A DNA stretch of 64,000 nt from Tateyamaria sp. syn59 (GCF_007995245.1 NZ_VCBA01000002.1:248001-312000); one strand, 5' to 3'. Positions 18,310 to 28,457 are shown, counted from the first letter of the stretch. Numbers and translations: made by a program. The notes: generated from the sequence alone by a model not told the origin.

Positions 18310-19352
18310 CCCACCTGGCCCTACTGACCGTCCGAAACGAGGCGGCGTTTCTTCTGGAATGGCTGGCCCACCACCGCGCGGTCGGCTTTGATAATTTCCT
18401 GGTATTTTCAAACGATTGTGACGATGGCACCGATACGATGCTGGATCGGTTGGCCGACTTGGGCTGGCTGACCCATGTGCGCAATGAGGGCCCCTATGAC
18501 AAGGGCGGCATCCAGTTCACGGCGCTGAAGGCAGCCGCCAAGATGCAGCAGGTGAAGGCGGCCGACTGGATACTGCCGCTCGATGTGGACGAGTTCGTGA
18601 ACATCCATGTGGGCGGCGGCACGCTGTCGGACCTGCACGCTGCCCTGCCCGATGCTACGGCCATCACGCTGACCTGGCGGCTTTTTGGCAATAACGGTCA
18701 GGTGCGGCACGTCGATCAGCCGATCACCGACACCTACACCAAGGCAGCACCAGAGATCCTGCATTGGCCCTGGCGCGCGTCGATGTTCAAGACGCTCTAC
18801 CGCAACGACGGCACCTACCGCAAACCGGGCGTGCATCGCCCGCGCGACGTGCAAGACGACAAACTGGCCGAGGCCCACTGGTTCGACAGCCACGGCCGCG
18901 CCTTGGACGACCAATTCAAGACGCGCCGCATCTTTTCCAGCTACGGGCGCCCGAATTACGGCCTTGCACAGCTCAACCACTACCCGTTAGGCGCGATGGA
19001 CAGCTATGTACTGAAAGCCGACCGGGGTCGGGCCGTGCATTCCGACGACATGCTGGGCGTCGACTATTGGGTTGAGCGCAACTTTTCGGTTGAAGAAGAC
19101 ACCAGCATTGACCGCTACCGCGCGGCCCGCGACATCCACCTTGCCGCTCTGAAGGGCGATGAAACGCTGGCCCGTCTGCACAATGAGGCGGTCACTTGGC
19201 GCGCGTCCCGCTTTGATGCGTTGATGCTGCAAGAACCCTTTCGCGCGCTCTTTGGCCGCTTGCTGATGACACCGCCCACGCGCCCCGTGCCGCCCAAGGC
19301 TGCACGGTTCATGATCGGCTACGCCAACCGCGCGCGCGGGACGGAAAAATAG
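18306..19352 (+). CDS. Glycosyltransferase family 2-like protein
   Basis: 348 residues from a GTG at 18306 that overlaps the preceding TGA. Starts VTHLALLTVRNEAAFLLEWLAHHRAVG, has D93-V-D95 in LDVDEF, then AQLNHYPLGAMDSYVLKADRGRA, the same block found in the other glycosyltransferases of the cluster. The frame is open further upstream to 18186, but that would overlap the FkbM gene by 120 bp. Last gene of the tightly overlapping unit; 87 bp separate it from the next gene. Substrates are unknown. Confidence 0.85.
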   Translation: MTHLALLTVRNEAAFLLEWLAHHRAVGFDNFLVFSNDCDDGTDTMLDRLADLGWLTHVRNEGPYDKGGIQFTALKAAAKMQQVKAADWILPLDVDEFVNIHVGGGTLSDLHAALPDATAITLTWRLFGNNGQVRHVDQPITDTYTKAAPEILHWPWRASMFKTLYRNDGTYRKPGVHRPRDVQDDKLAEAHWFDSHGRALDDQFKTRRIFSSYGRPNYGLAQLNHYPLGAMDSYVLKADRGRAVHSDDMLGVDYWVERNFSVEEDTSIDRYRAARDIHLAALKGDETLARLHNEAVTWRASRFDALMLQEPFRALFGRLLMTPPTRPVPPKAARFMIGYANRARGTEK

Positions 19353-19439
19353 CCGTACCAATTTTCCCAAATTCTGCCGCATTCCGCGCGTATCCCGTGC
19401 GCAACCCGCGATCATAGGGCGGGACATGAGGATAAACGT

Positions 19440-20393
19440 ATGCAGGACGAAACACCCCCGTTTGAGCCGGACTTAGCCGATCTGCCGACGGGTAAATGGC
19501 TGACACAACTTGCCCAAACCGCCGAAACCCATGGGTTTTTCAGGCCGCTGGGGCGCAAACACTTCGCCGCGCATATCCAGCGGACCGACACACTGATCGT
19601 CACCTTCGAATCGATTCAAGGCATGCGCGCCCTGACCGAGCATGCGGAGCCGCTGGGCTGGTCGATGGTGCGTGACAATGATTGGTCGCATCTGTGCATT
19701 GCATCGGACGGCGACACCTGGTTCCGCGACCGGCAGGTGATGGAACTGTTCGATGACCTGACCGATGACGGCTTTTTCGACGCATACGAAACCGTTCTGT
19801 TCTACGGTGCGGGGCCCTGCGGTTATGCAGCGGCAGCCTACTCCGTGGCCGCTCCGGGTGCGCGGGTCCTCCTGATCCAGCCGCAGGCCACGCTCGATCC
19901 GCGCGTCACTTCGTGGGATGACCGCTTTGTCGAACTGCGGCGCACCGATTTCACGTCTCGCTATGGCTATGCCCCCGACATGCTTGACGCCTGTGCACAG
20001 GCCTATGTCCTCTACGATCCGGTGGAGACGCTGGATGCCATGCACGCGGCCCTCTTTGCTCGCGCCGGCGTCACACTGCACCGCCTGCGCAACATGGGCG
20101 ACACCATCCAGAGTGACTTGGTTGAGATGAATGTGTTGTCCGACTTGATGGAAATGGCCGCCGAAGGCGCACTGGACGCGCAGCAATTCGCCAAGGTCTA
20201 CCGCGCGCGTCGCACCTATCGAGGGTATCTGCGCCGGGTGCTTGCGGCCCTCGACAGGGATGAGAGAACGCATCTGAGCTACATGATGGCGCGCAACGTC
20301 GTGTCGCGCATGAAAAAGGCGCCTCGTTTTCAGCGGCGCTTGGCGGAACTGGACGCCCTGCACACCGACGCCAAGGTGCACGACGAGGGCTAG
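19440..20393 (+). CDS. Unrecognised protein conserved in roseobacters
   Basis: 317 residues, no signal peptide. From memory, relatives in Rhodobacteraceae are often labelled phosphoadenosine phosphosulfate reductase, but the ECGxH catalytic motif of that enzyme is absent and I do not support the label. What can be seen: a Trp/Asp-rich middle (DNDWSHLCIASDGDTWFRD), a glycine/alanine block FYGAGPCGYAAAAYSV near residue 122 followed by a beta-strand-like VLLIQP, and a basic, helical C-terminus. The glycine block and the following strand recall a nucleotide-binding or alpha/beta-hydrolase-like turn. It follows the glycan cluster on the same strand, and the upstream gap carries an AATTCTGCCGCATTCC motif also seen before the Hint gene at 37381. 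Function unknown. Confidence 0.6.
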   Translation: MQDETPPFEPDLADLPTGKWLTQLAQTAETHGFFRPLGRKHFAAHIQRTDTLIVTFESIQGMRALTEHAEPLGWSMVRDNDWSHLCIASDGDTWFRDRQVMELFDDLTDDGFFDAYETVLFYGAGPCGYAAAAYSVAAPGARVLLIQPQATLDPRVTSWDDRFVELRRTDFTSRYGYAPDMLDACAQAYVLYDPVETLDAMHAALFARAGVTLHRLRNMGDTIQSDLVEMNVLSDLMEMAAEGALDAQQFAKVYRARRTYRGYLRRVLAALDRDERTHLSYMMARNVVSRMKKAPRFQRRLAELDALHTDAKVHDEG

Positions 20394-20426
20394 AATCCCA
20401 CGGCGTGCCCGTGTTAACGCCAAGCC

Positions 20427-21458
20427 ATGACATCGCTCACCATTGCCCGCCCCGACGACTGGCACCTGCACCTGCGCGACGGCGCAATGATGCGCGCCGT
20501 GCTGCCCTGGACTGCCCGCGATTTTGCCCGCGCGATCATCATGCCGAACCTGGTGCCACCTGTGGTGACGGGCGCGCATGCAGCCGCCTATCGCGACCGC
20601 ATCCTGGCCGCTTTGCCGGACGGCATGACGTTCGAGCCGCTGATGACGCTGTATCTGACCGAAGACACAGATGCCGACGACGTCGCTGCCGCCCATGCCA
20701 GCGGTTTGGTCAAGGCCGTCAAACTCTATCCGGCGGGTGCGACCACAAACTCGGCCTCAGGTGTGACCAATTTCGACAAGGTACGCCCCGTGCTCGAGCG
20801 GATGGCAGAGATCGGCTTGCCCTTGTGCGTCCATGGCGAGGTCACGGACGACGACATCGACATCTTCGACCGCGAGGCGGTGTTCATCGACCGTGTCCTC
20901 GATCCGATCCGTCGGGCGACGCCGGGCCTGCGCGTGGTGATGGAGCACATCACCACATCCAATGCAGTGGACTACGCGCGCGCGCAGGATGACAGCCTGG
21001 GTGCGACCATCACGACGCACCACCTGGTCATCAACCGCAACCATATCCTCGCTGGCGGCATCAAGCCGCACTATTACTGTCTGCCCGTCGCCAAGCGCGA
21101 AGAGCACAGGCTGGCCCTGCGCGACGCGGCCACATCCGGGGAAGCCCGGTTTTTCCTGGGCACCGACAGCGCACCGCACACCGATGCCAACAAGCTGCTG
21201 CCATGTGGCTGTGCGGGATGCTTCACCGCCCCCAATACACTGCCGATCCTTGCGCAGGTGTTCGAGGAAGACGGCGCGCTCGACAGGCTTGAAGTTTTCA
21301 CGTCGATAAACGGACCCGCCTTCTACGGCCTGCCCGTGAACACGGACACGATCACCCTCACCAAATCCGCACCCGACCTGCCCGCCCGGATCGACACAGA
21401 GGATGGCGCCATCACCGTCTTCGACCCCGGTTTCGACCTGATGTGGTCCGTCCAATAA
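20427..21458 (+). CDS. pyrC: Dihydroorotase
   Basis: 343 residues, the length of class II dihydroorotase. It cyclises carbamoyl-aspartate to dihydroorotate in pyrimidine synthesis. Metal ligands are in place: H13 and H15 ([10 protein letters not shown]), the carboxylated Lys in [12 protein letters not shown] near 99, His in CVHGEV and MEHITT, and Asp in GTDSAPH near 246. Followed 77 bp downstream by pyrE, so the two probably form a pyrimidine operon, with a dispersed repeat element in between. Confidence 0.96.
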   Translation: MTSLTIARPDDWHLHLRDGAMMRAVLPWTARDFARAIIMPNLVPPVVTGAHAAAYRDRILAALPDGMTFEPLMTLYLTEDTDADDVAAAHASGLVKAVKLYPAGATTNSASGVTNFDKVRPVLERMAEIGLPLCVHGEVTDDDIDIFDREAVFIDRVLDPIRRATPGLRVVMEHITTSNAVDYARAQDDSLGATITTHHLVINRNHILAGGIKPHYYCLPVAKREEHRLALRDAATSGEARFFLGTDSAPHTDANKLLPCGCAGCFTAPNTLPILAQVFEEDGALDRLEVFTSINGPAFYGLPVNTDTITLTKSAPDLPARIDTEDGAITVFDPGFDLMWSVQ

Positions 21459-21465
21459 CTTCTCG

Positions 21466-21500
21466 GTTCCAAAAAAACCCCCGCCGGAAGCTCCCGCACG
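21466..21500 (+). repeat. Copy B of dispersed intergenic repeat
   Basis: GGTTCCAAAAAAACCCC followed by CGCCGGAAGCTCCCGCAC between pyrC and pyrE. It matches the element at 34451-34486 at nearly every base in the A-run and in CGCCGGA-GCTCCCGC. Confidence 0.6.
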
Positions 21501-21534
21501 CGCCATCCGCGCCAACGCCCGAAAGCAAAGCACC

Positions 21535-22209
21535 ATGATCCCAACCAGCTACCCCTCTCCCGAAGAAATGGCCCGCCTGACCGCCCGCATGTTGCTGGAA
21601 ATCAAAGCGGTGCATTTCAGCCCGGAGGAGCCCTTCACCCTGTCGTCAGGCCTGCCCTCACCCACCTATATCGACTGCCGCAAACTGATCTCGTTTCCGC
21701 GCATCCGCAGCACGTTGATGGACTTCCTGACCGTGACGGTCATGCGCAATGCAGGCTTTGAGGCGTTCGACAATGTGGCGGGCGGGGAGACGGCAGGCAT
21801 GCCCTTTGGTGCGCTGGTGGCCGAGCGGATGGGCCTGCCCATGACATACGTGCGCAAAAAGCCCAAAGGCTACGGGAAGAACGCCCGCATCGAGGGCGTG
21901 ATGACCGAGGGCCAGCGGGTTCTGCTGGTCGAGGATCTGACCACCGATGGCGGATCCAAGCTAAGCTTTGTGGACGCGATCCGGGACACGGGAGCGACGT
22001 GTCAGGACACGGCCGTGATCTTCTACTACGACATTTTTCCCGAGACCGAAAAGACGCTCGGCGACCACGGTGTGACCCTCCACCATCTGTGCACGTGGTG
22101 GGACGTTCTGGCAGAGGCCAGGGCCAGCGGCGCCTTCGATGCTGCAACCCTGAGCGGAGTGGAAGACTTCCTCAACGACCCGCGCGGGTGGCAAGCCGCC
22201 CGTACGTAG
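21535..22209 (+). CDS. pyrE: Orotate phosphoribosyltransferase
   Basis: 224 residues. Converts orotate and PRPP to OMP. The PRPP-binding signature [14 protein letters not shown] lies at about 129-142, and the N-terminal [18 protein letters not shown] segment is typical. Downstream of pyrC on the same strand. Slightly longer than the E. coli enzyme (213), as usual in this group. Confidence 0.96.
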   Translation: MIPTSYPSPEEMARLTARMLLEIKAVHFSPEEPFTLSSGLPSPTYIDCRKLISFPRIRSTLMDFLTVTVMRNAGFEAFDNVAGGETAGMPFGALVAERMGLPMTYVRKKPKGYGKNARIEGVMTEGQRVLLVEDLTTDGGSKLSFVDAIRDTGATCQDTAVIFYYDIFPETEKTLGDHGVTLHHLCTWWDVLAEARASGAFDAATLSGVEDFLNDPRGWQAART

Positions 22210-22479
22210 GCGAATGCCAACCTATACGGCGCCGTTTCGTCACTTTCTGCGGCGATGATGGCTGTGGATGGCTGTGCACAACCGTGATTCTTTTGCCTTT
22301 TGCCTGGCAGATATGGTAGCGTCGCATCACGCGGCTACTACATGCGCCAAAGTGTAAACCACGTTTTTGCAGCGTCCACCGGGTTTTCCACAGACTTGCT
22401 CCCGGTTTTCATTGCGGTTGCGCTTGTGGCAATAGAACCGCCACGGGACACAAAAAGACAACGAGCAGAGAGTGGGGCG

Positions 22480-23973
22480 ATGAACGAGATTGCAGCGATC
22501 AATCCGACCGGGGTGGCGGTTCAGGACGCCGAGACCATGCCCCACTCGATCGAGGCCGAGCAGCAGTTGCTGGGCGCGATCCTGACCAACAACGACATCT
22601 ACGACCGGGTCGCGGCGATCATAAATCCGACCCATTTCTACGACCCGGTCCATGCCCGCATCTTTGAAATCTCCGCCGCGCGCATCGCCAAGAACAACCT
22701 TGCGTCCCCCGTGACGCTCAAGGCGTTCATGGAGGATGACGAGGGGCTGAAGGAACTGGGTGGACCGGCCTATCTGGCCCGCCTCGCCGGGGCCGCAATC
22801 AGCGCCTTTGCGGTGCGCGACTACGCGCAGATGATCTATGACCTCGCCGTGCGTCGCGATTTGATCCAGCTGGGCCGCGACATCAGCGCCAAGGCCGCCA
22901 AGGTCGACGTGGCCTCCGAGCCCAAGGAGCAGATCGTCGAGGCTGAACAGGCGCTCTACAAGCTCGCCGAACAGGGCACCTCCGAGGGCGGGTTTCAGAG
23001 TTTTCTGAAGGCGGTTACCGATGCGGTGAACGTCGCCAACGCCGCCTATCAGCGGGAAGGCGGTCTTGCCGGCATCTCCACTGGCCTGATCGACATGGAC
23101 AAGAAGCTGGGCGGCCTGCATCCGTCCGACCTGTTGATCCTCGCCGGGCGCCCGTCGATGGGCAAGACGTCGCTGGCCACCAACATCGCATTCAACATCG
23201 CCAAGGCGTACAAGAAGGGCCTCAAGCCGGACGGCGCCGAGGGCGCCATCGAGGGCGGTGTTGTGGGCTTTTATTCGCTGGAGATGAGCGCCGAACAGCT
23301 GGCGGCGCGGATCCTGTCGGAAGCCGCCGAAGTGCCATCGGAAAACATCCGTCGCGGCGACATGACCGAGGCGGAGTTCCGCCGCTTTGTGGATGCCGCC
23401 AAGCAGCTTGAGGCGTGTCCGCTATTCATCGACGACACGCCTGCGATCCCGATTGCGCAGTTGGCTGCGCGTGCGCGGCGACTGAAGCGGACCCATGGGC
23501 TGGACGTGCTGATGGTGGACTATCTGCAGTTGGTGCGCGGCGGGGCAGACAACCGGGTGCAGGAGATTGCCGAGATTTCGATGGGTCTGAAGGCCATCGC
23601 AAAGGAGCTGAACATCCCCGTTGTCGCCCTGTCGCAGCTGTCGCGTCAGGTGGAAAGTCGGGAGGACAAGCGGCCACAGCTATCGGACCTGCGGGAATCA
23701 GGCTCGATCGAGCAGGACGCCGACGTGGTCATGTTCGTGTTCCGCGAGGAATACTACAAGGAACGCGAAAAGCCGGGTGATCACGACCTTGAAGCCATGG
23801 CCAAGTGGCAGGAAGAGATGGAACGCCTGCATGGCCGGGCCGAGGTCATCATCGGCAAACAGCGGCACGGTCCCATCGGGACAGTTGACCTGAGCTTTGA
23901 AGGGCGGTTCACGCGCTTTGGCAATCTGATCCAGCCGTGGCAGCAAGGTAGCGGCGGCGAGACCGGGTTCTGA
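22480..23973 (+). CDS. dnaB: Replicative DNA helicase DnaB
   Basis: 497 residues. Hexameric helicase that unwinds DNA at the fork. N-terminal DnaB domain starts MPHSIEAEQQLLGAIL; RecA-like ATPase carries Walker A GRPSMGKTS (about 223-231), Walker B VLMVDYLQLV, and DLRESGSIEQDAD. I use the ATG at 22480, preceded by GAGTGGGG, because the in-frame extension back to a TTG at 22300 has no family resemblance. The 270-bp upstream gap has one TTTTCCACA DnaA-box-like site at 22384 and no cluster. A terminator-like repeat follows the gene. Confidence 0.95.
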   Translation: MNEIAAINPTGVAVQDAETMPHSIEAEQQLLGAILTNNDIYDRVAAIINPTHFYDPVHARIFEISAARIAKNNLASPVTLKAFMEDDEGLKELGGPAYLARLAGAAISAFAVRDYAQMIYDLAVRRDLIQLGRDISAKAAKVDVASEPKEQIVEAEQALYKLAEQGTSEGGFQSFLKAVTDAVNVANAAYQREGGLAGISTGLIDMDKKLGGLHPSDLLILAGRPSMGKTSLATNIAFNIAKAYKKGLKPDGAEGAIEGGVVGFYSLEMSAEQLAARILSEAAEVPSENIRRGDMTEAEFRRFVDAAKQLEACPLFIDDTPAIPIAQLAARARRLKRTHGLDVLMVDYLQLVRGGADNRVQEIAEISMGLKAIAKELNIPVVALSQLSRQVESREDKRPQLSDLRESGSIEQDADVVMFVFREEYYKEREKPGDHDLEAMAKWQEEMERLHGRAEVIIGKQRHGPIGTVDLSFEGRFTRFGNLIQPWQQGSGGETGF

Positions 23974-24006
23974 TCTCAAGGGCGCGTGCCGAGACGCCAT
24001 TTTTAA

Positions 24007-24045
24007 GGGGCTCTGCCCCCGCCTTCGGCTCCCCCGAAGTATTTT
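24007..24045 (+). terminator. Terminator-like double hairpin after dnaB, copy C of dispersed repeat
   Basis: GGGGC-TCT-GCCCC (24007-24019), then CTTCGG-CTCCC-CCGAAG (24023-24039), followed by TATTTT. Belongs by composition to the same GC-palindrome plus T-run family as 12424, 21466 and 34451. Confidence 0.65.
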
Positions 24046-24112
24046 CCGCCAGAAGACGCGTGAAAGCAGCTTTTGATTGGACAGGTGCGTCTGTGCAATG
24101 CACGGTTGAACC

Positions 24113-24907
24113 ATGCGCCTTTTCATTTTCCTGCTGGCCTGGCTTGCGACGTCGGTTCACGCCGAAGAGCGTGTCGAGGTGGATGTTGAGTTGTTCCTGG
24201 CCGTGGATGTCAGCCGCTCGATGCAGCCCTATGAGTTGGAGATCCAGCGTCGTGGCTACGCCGCCGCCTTGCAATCGCCCGAAGTGCAGGATGCCATCGC
24301 CGGCGGCTTTCTGGGCCGGATCGCCATCACCTATGTAGAATGGGCCGGTGCCTATCATCAGCGCGAGATCGTGCCATGGACGCTTCTTGCCACGCCCGAG
24401 GATGCGGCCAAGATCGCAGACACGATCACCGCGCATTTCGATCAGGCCATGCGCCGCACATCCATTTCAAGCGCGCTGACCTATGCCGCCGACAGCATTG
24501 ACACAAACGCAATTGACGGCCTGCGCCGCGTGATTGACGTGTCCGGTGACGGACCCAACAACATGGGCGCACCTGTCACCCATGCCCGCGATGCGGTGCT
24601 GGCGCGGGGCATCACCATCAACGGCCTGCCCCTGATGACACAGGATGACGGGATCATGGCGCGGTGGAACATCCCCGATCTGGACGCCTACTATACCGAC
24701 TGTGTGATCGGCGGCATGGGCGCCTTTGTGGTTCCGGTGACCGACTGGTCCGAATTCGAAGATGCCGTGCGACGCAAGCTCGTTCTGGAAATCGCGGGTC
24801 AACCGGCACGGCTTTGGCAGGCGCAGGTCCGCTCAGCAGCGCCATACAATTGCCTGATCGGTGAGGAGATCTGGGAACGGAACCGCGATATATTCGCCCT
24901 GCCCTGA
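24113..24907 (+). CDS. DUF1194 VWA-like secreted protein
   Basis: 264 residues with signal peptide [17 protein letters not shown]. The mature protein opens with [13 protein letters not shown], a MIDAS-type DxSxS metal site, and later has [11 protein letters not shown] and [10 protein letters not shown], the DUF1194 layout. Proteins of this family are secreted VWA-like proteins of unknown role in alphaproteobacteria. It sits between dnaB and alr on the same strand, 139 bp after dnaB and 55 bp before alr. Start at ATG 24113. Confidence 0.85.
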   Translation: MRLFIFLLAWLATSVHAEERVEVDVELFLAVDVSRSMQPYELEIQRRGYAAALQSPEVQDAIAGGFLGRIAITYVEWAGAYHQREIVPWTLLATPEDAAKIADTITAHFDQAMRRTSISSALTYAADSIDTNAIDGLRRVIDVSGDGPNNMGAPVTHARDAVLARGITINGLPLMTQDDGIMARWNIPDLDAYYTDCVIGGMGAFVVPVTDWSEFEDAVRRKLVLEIAGQPARLWQAQVRSAAPYNCLIGEEIWERNRDIFALP

Positions 24908-24962
24908 GCGGCGCGCGTTTTCCCCCTTCACCAATCCGCGCGGTCCTGCCAAACAGGCGCTC

Positions 24963-25997
24963 ATGACGTCCGCGACCCTTTCTATCGACCTTGGCGCGCT
25001 TGTGCGCAACTGGCAGGCCCTTGACGCCATGGGGGCCTGCGAAACCGGCGCCGTGGTCAAGGCCGACGGCTATGGTCTGGGTGCGCCGCTGGTGGGCCGC
25101 GCCCTGGCACAGGCAGGCGCGCGCACCTTCTTTGTGGCTACGGCCGATGAGGGCGACACCCTGCGCGCCGCCCTTGGGCAAGGCCCGACCATCTACGTCT
25201 TTTCCGGACATATGGCTGGGGACACAGACGCCATCGGCGCCGCCGCTCTCACCCCGCTTCTCAACTCTGTGGACCAGATGCTGCGCCATGTGGAGGCCCT
25301 GCCCGGTGCGCCCTTCGGAATTCAACTCGACACCGGGATGAACCGGCTGGGGATGGAACCGGCCGAGTGGTCCGCCGTCCGCGATATCGCTGTTGCACAG
25401 CGCCCCACCCTGATCATGTCGCACCTTGCCTGTGCAGACGAGCCGAGCCATCCAATGAACGCCCACCAATTGGCGGAGTTTCGCGCCATGACCGATGGGC
25501 TGGACGTGCCGCGTTCGCTGGCTGCAACCGGAGGCACGATCCTGGGGCCGGAGTATCATTTCGACATGACCCGGCCCGGTATCGGGCTCTATGGCGGCCT
25601 GCCCTTTGTCGATGCGACCCCGGTGGTCACGCTGGATCTGCCTGTCATTCAGGTGCGCGACGTGATGCAGGGAGAGACCGTGGGCTATGGCAACACGTGG
25701 ACCGCGCCGCGCGATACCCGCGTCGCCACGGTATCGGGTGGATATGCAGACGGTTTGATCCGCGCCATGGGACCCAATGCGACGCTTTATGCAGGCGATG
25801 TGCTCTGCCCCGTCGTGGGCCGTGTGTCCATGGACCTGATCACGGCTGATGTCACCGATCTGGGCGGTGATCCGACCGAATTGCAATTGTTGGGCCGCCA
25901 CCAGTCGGTGGACACGGTGGCCGATGCCGCAGGCACCATCGGCTACGAAATCCTGACCTCGCTGGGTCAACGCTATCACAGGGCGCTCGTGCAATGA
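24963..25997 (+). CDS. alr: Alanine racemase
   Basis: 344 residues. PLP enzyme interconverting L- and D-alanine for peptidoglycan. The PLP lysine is K33 in [11 protein letters not shown]; the second catalytic Tyr is in VGYGNTW near 241; substrate-binding LDTGMNRLG is present. The start at ATG 24963 gives the usual family beginning ([11 protein letters not shown]); the frame is open upstream, but that part would overlap the DUF1194 gene. It overlaps the next gene by ATGA. Confidence 0.95.
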   Translation: MTSATLSIDLGALVRNWQALDAMGACETGAVVKADGYGLGAPLVGRALAQAGARTFFVATADEGDTLRAALGQGPTIYVFSGHMAGDTDAIGAAALTPLLNSVDQMLRHVEALPGAPFGIQLDTGMNRLGMEPAEWSAVRDIAVAQRPTLIMSHLACADEPSHPMNAHQLAEFRAMTDGLDVPRSLAATGGTILGPEYHFDMTRPGIGLYGGLPFVDATPVVTLDLPVIQVRDVMQGETVGYGNTWTAPRDTRVATVSGGYADGLIRAMGPNATLYAGDVLCPVVGRVSMDLITADVTDLGGDPTELQLLGRHQSVDTVADAAGTIGYEILTSLGQRYHRALVQ

Positions 25998-26767
25998 GGG
26001 CGCTGGCTGGGATTGGGGCCGTCACGCTGGGTCTGCTGGCCGCAATTGGGCGTGTGGCGATGTTCTTTGGTGCAACGGTGACCCATCTCGTGCGGCCGCC
26101 GTTTTACTTGCGCGAGTTTGCGCTGGCGCTGCTCAATATCGGTTGGCTGTCCCTGCCTGTCGTGGGCCTGACCGCGATCTTCACCGGGGGCGCGCTGGCG
26201 CTTCAGATCTATGCAGGTGGTGCCCGTTTCAATGCCGAGGCCGTGGTGCCGCAGATCGTCGCCATCGGCATGGTGCGCGAGTTGGGTCCGGTGCTGGTGG
26301 GTCTGATGATTGCAGCGCGCGTCACCTCCTCCATCGCGGCAGAGATTGCGACAATGAAAGTGACCGAGCAGATTGATGCGCTTGTGACGCTGTCGACGCA
26401 CCCGATGAAGTATCTGGCCGTGCCGCGGGTTCTGGCCGCGACCTTGGCTGTGCCGCTTCTGGTGGGTGTCGGGGACGTGATCGGCATCTTTGGCGGCTAC
26501 GCGGTGGCAACCGGAACGCTGGGCTTCAACGCCGCGGCCTACATCCAGAATACGGTTGATTTCCTTGAATTGCGCGACGTCGTGTCGTCACTGGTCAAGG
26601 GCGCAGTCTTTGGCTGTCTGGCAGCCCTGATGGGCTGCTATTTCGGCATGAATTCGGGGCGCGGCGCGCAGGGTGTGGGCCGTGCAACCAAAGGGTCGGT
26701 TGAGGCGGCGGCGGTGCTAATCCTCGCGGCCAACTTCGTGCTGACGGGGGTGTTCTTTTCGATATGA
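25994..26767 (+). CDS. MlaE-family ABC transporter permease
   Basis: 257 residues with about five hydrophobic segments and the MlaE signature region ([20 protein letters not shown], then [16 protein letters not shown]). MlaE permeases act with MlaF ATPase and an MCE protein (MlaD) in retrograde phospholipid transport between outer and inner membranes. Start overlaps the alr stop (ATGA) and its own stop overlaps the ATPase start, so the three are translationally coupled. No mlaD or mlaC follows here. Confidence 0.9.
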   Translation: MRALAGIGAVTLGLLAAIGRVAMFFGATVTHLVRPPFYLREFALALLNIGWLSLPVVGLTAIFTGGALALQIYAGGARFNAEAVVPQIVAIGMVRELGPVLVGLMIAARVTSSIAAEIATMKVTEQIDALVTLSTHPMKYLAVPRVLAATLAVPLLVGVGDVIGIFGGYAVATGTLGFNAAAYIQNTVDFLELRDVVSSLVKGAVFGCLAALMGCYFGMNSGRGAQGVGRATKGSVEAAAVLILAANFVLTGVFFSI

Positions 26768-27513
26768 TAACGCTTTCGGACGTCCATAAATCCTTTGGCG
26801 ACAATCACGTGCTGCGCGGTGTGGACCTGCATGTGGCGCGCGGCACCTCAACCGTGATCATTGGGGGCTCGGGCACGGGCAAGTCGATCTGCATCAAGAC
26901 GGTGCTGGGCCTTGTCACGCCCGAGCGTGGCACGATCACCGTGGATGGGCAGGACGTCACGAAGACGGGCGACCGAGACGCGTTCCTGGCCCGGTTCGGG
27001 ATGTTGTTCCAGGCGGCGGCCCTGTTTGACTCCCTGCCCGTTTGGCAGAACGTGGCCTTTCGCCTGATGCGCGGCAGCCTGAAACGGCCCAAGGACGAGG
27101 CGCGCGAGATCGCCATCGAAAAGCTGCGCCGCGTGGGTCTGACGCCCGATGTGGCGGACCGCTTGCCCGCCGAGCTGTCGGGCGGGATGCAGAAGCGTGT
27201 AGGCCTCGCCCGCGCGATTGCGGCAGAGCCTGAGATCATCTTTTTCGACGAACCAACGACCGGTCTGGACCCGATCATGGCGGGTGTGATCAACGATCTG
27301 ATCCGCGAGATCGTGACCGAGATGGGCGCGACGACCATGACGATCACGCATGACATGACCTCGGTCCGCACCATCGCGGACAACGTGGCGATGCTGCACG
27401 GGGGCAAGATCCGGTGGACAGGCCCGGTCGCCGACATCGACGCCGCCCACGATCCTTACGTGGATCAGTTCATCAACGGGCGGGCCGAGGGGCCGATTGA
27501 AACGGTGCGCTAG
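26764..27513 (+). CDS. MlaF-family ABC transporter ATP-binding protein
   Basis: 249 residues. Walker A GGSGTGKS (34-41), signature region LSGGMQKRVGLARAI, Walker B IIFFDEPTTGLDP, all of the Mla/Ttg2A type. Partner of the permease just upstream (4-nt overlap). The substrate-binding MCE protein is missing from this locus. A 155-bp gap separates it from the next gene. Confidence 0.92.
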   Translation: MITLSDVHKSFGDNHVLRGVDLHVARGTSTVIIGGSGTGKSICIKTVLGLVTPERGTITVDGQDVTKTGDRDAFLARFGMLFQAAALFDSLPVWQNVAFRLMRGSLKRPKDEAREIAIEKLRRVGLTPDVADRLPAELSGGMQKRVGLARAIAAEPEIIFFDEPTTGLDPIMAGVINDLIREIVTEMGATTMTITHDMTSVRTIADNVAMLHGGKIRWTGPVADIDAAHDPYVDQFINGRAEGPIETVR

Positions 27514-27668
27514 GACCGATCCATTTCAAACGATACAATCTGTCCATGCGTGCGGCATTGATGCGCATGTGGAAACGGTCGGCGCCCTCAATCAACACTT
27601 TTTGACTGCATTCACGGCAGCTTACGGCTAAGGTCGGAGCGTTGTGACGTCTTCTGGGGGGAAGGCTG

Positions 27669-28418
27669 GTGAAGGAAATGGTTTTTGCCGCGCGTGTTTT
27701 CGCGGAAATGATGCGGCGTTTGGCGTTGATCCTGTTCGCGGGGCTGGCGCTGGTTTTGGTGGTGGCGACGGGTCTCGCGGTGGCAGGCATATGGCCCTGG
27801 ATTGATCTTCCAGTGATGTGGAATGGCGTCCATGTGGCCCAAGCGGGGATGCTGACACAGATCGGGCTCACCATTTTTGCCGTTTCACTGTGCTTCTTCC
27901 TGCCGACCAATGCGCGCATCCTGCAGCTTGAAAACTCACATCGGCAATTCAGCGTCGGGGTGGATGACATCACGCGCGCCTACCATGCCGCACATCATGC
28001 GGACCGGGACGGCGTGTTCACCCTCGGCGATGCGTTTGAAAGCACGCGGGACCGGCTGGCATATCTGCGCGATCATCCCGATCTTGGGGCGCTCGAACCC
28101 GAGCTTCTCGAACTAGCGGCCAAGATGTCCCATATCAGCCGCGATCTGGCCGAGACCTATTCCACCGAAAAGGTCGAGCGCGCCCGGTCTTTCCTGCAAC
28201 AGCGGCAATTCGAGATTGCGCAGTTCAATGACCGGCTGGAACAGGCCAAGGCGATCCACGGCGAGTTTTCCACCTGGATCAACCGCCTTGATCTGGAAGA
28301 AAACGTGGCCCGCGCGCAGCTTGAGAAGCTGCTGGACGAGATGGAGCGCCTGCTGCCCGAATTGAACCAGCCCGCGCAACCGTCCAAGGTCACCCAACTG
28401 CCGATGCGCGTCGAATAG
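27669..28418 (+). CDS. Membrane-anchored coiled-coil protein (often labelled DNA repair protein)
   Basis: 249 residues from GTG 27669 (AAGG five nt upstream); an ATG at 27678 is the alternative start. Two hydrophobic segments at about 15-40 and 60-80 are followed by a long charged helical region with heptad-like patterns from about 95 to 235 (KVERARSFLQQRQFEIAQFN and similar), so the C-terminus is probably a cytosolic or periplasmic coiled coil. From memory, homologues in this position in Rhodobacteraceae carry the name DNA repair protein, apparently from proximity to radA; nothing in the sequence supports a repair function. It lies between MlaEF and radA. Confidence 0.65.
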   Translation: MKEMVFAARVFAEMMRRLALILFAGLALVLVVATGLAVAGIWPWIDLPVMWNGVHVAQAGMLTQIGLTIFAVSLCFFLPTNARILQLENSHRQFSVGVDDITRAYHAAHHADRDGVFTLGDAFESTRDRLAYLRDHPDLGALEPELLELAAKMSHISRDLAETYSTEKVERARSFLQQRQFEIAQFNDRLEQAKAIHGEFSTWINRLDLEENVARAQLEKLLDEMERLLPELNQPAQPSKVTQLPMRVE

Positions 28419-28457
28419 GGCTTGCTGCCCCCTGCCCCCGCTGGCAGACCATCGCGC

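Noticed and set aside
19440-20393. PAPS reductase
   Set aside because: No ECGxH motif or PP-loop signature.
22257-22392. Possible replication origin before dnaB
   Set aside because: One TTTTCCACA DnaA-box-like site and two poor ones, no cluster or AT-rich unwinding region.
22300-22479. N-terminal extension of DnaB
   Set aside because: Starts at a TTG, has no DnaB resemblance; ATG 22480 has a ribosome site and the family start.
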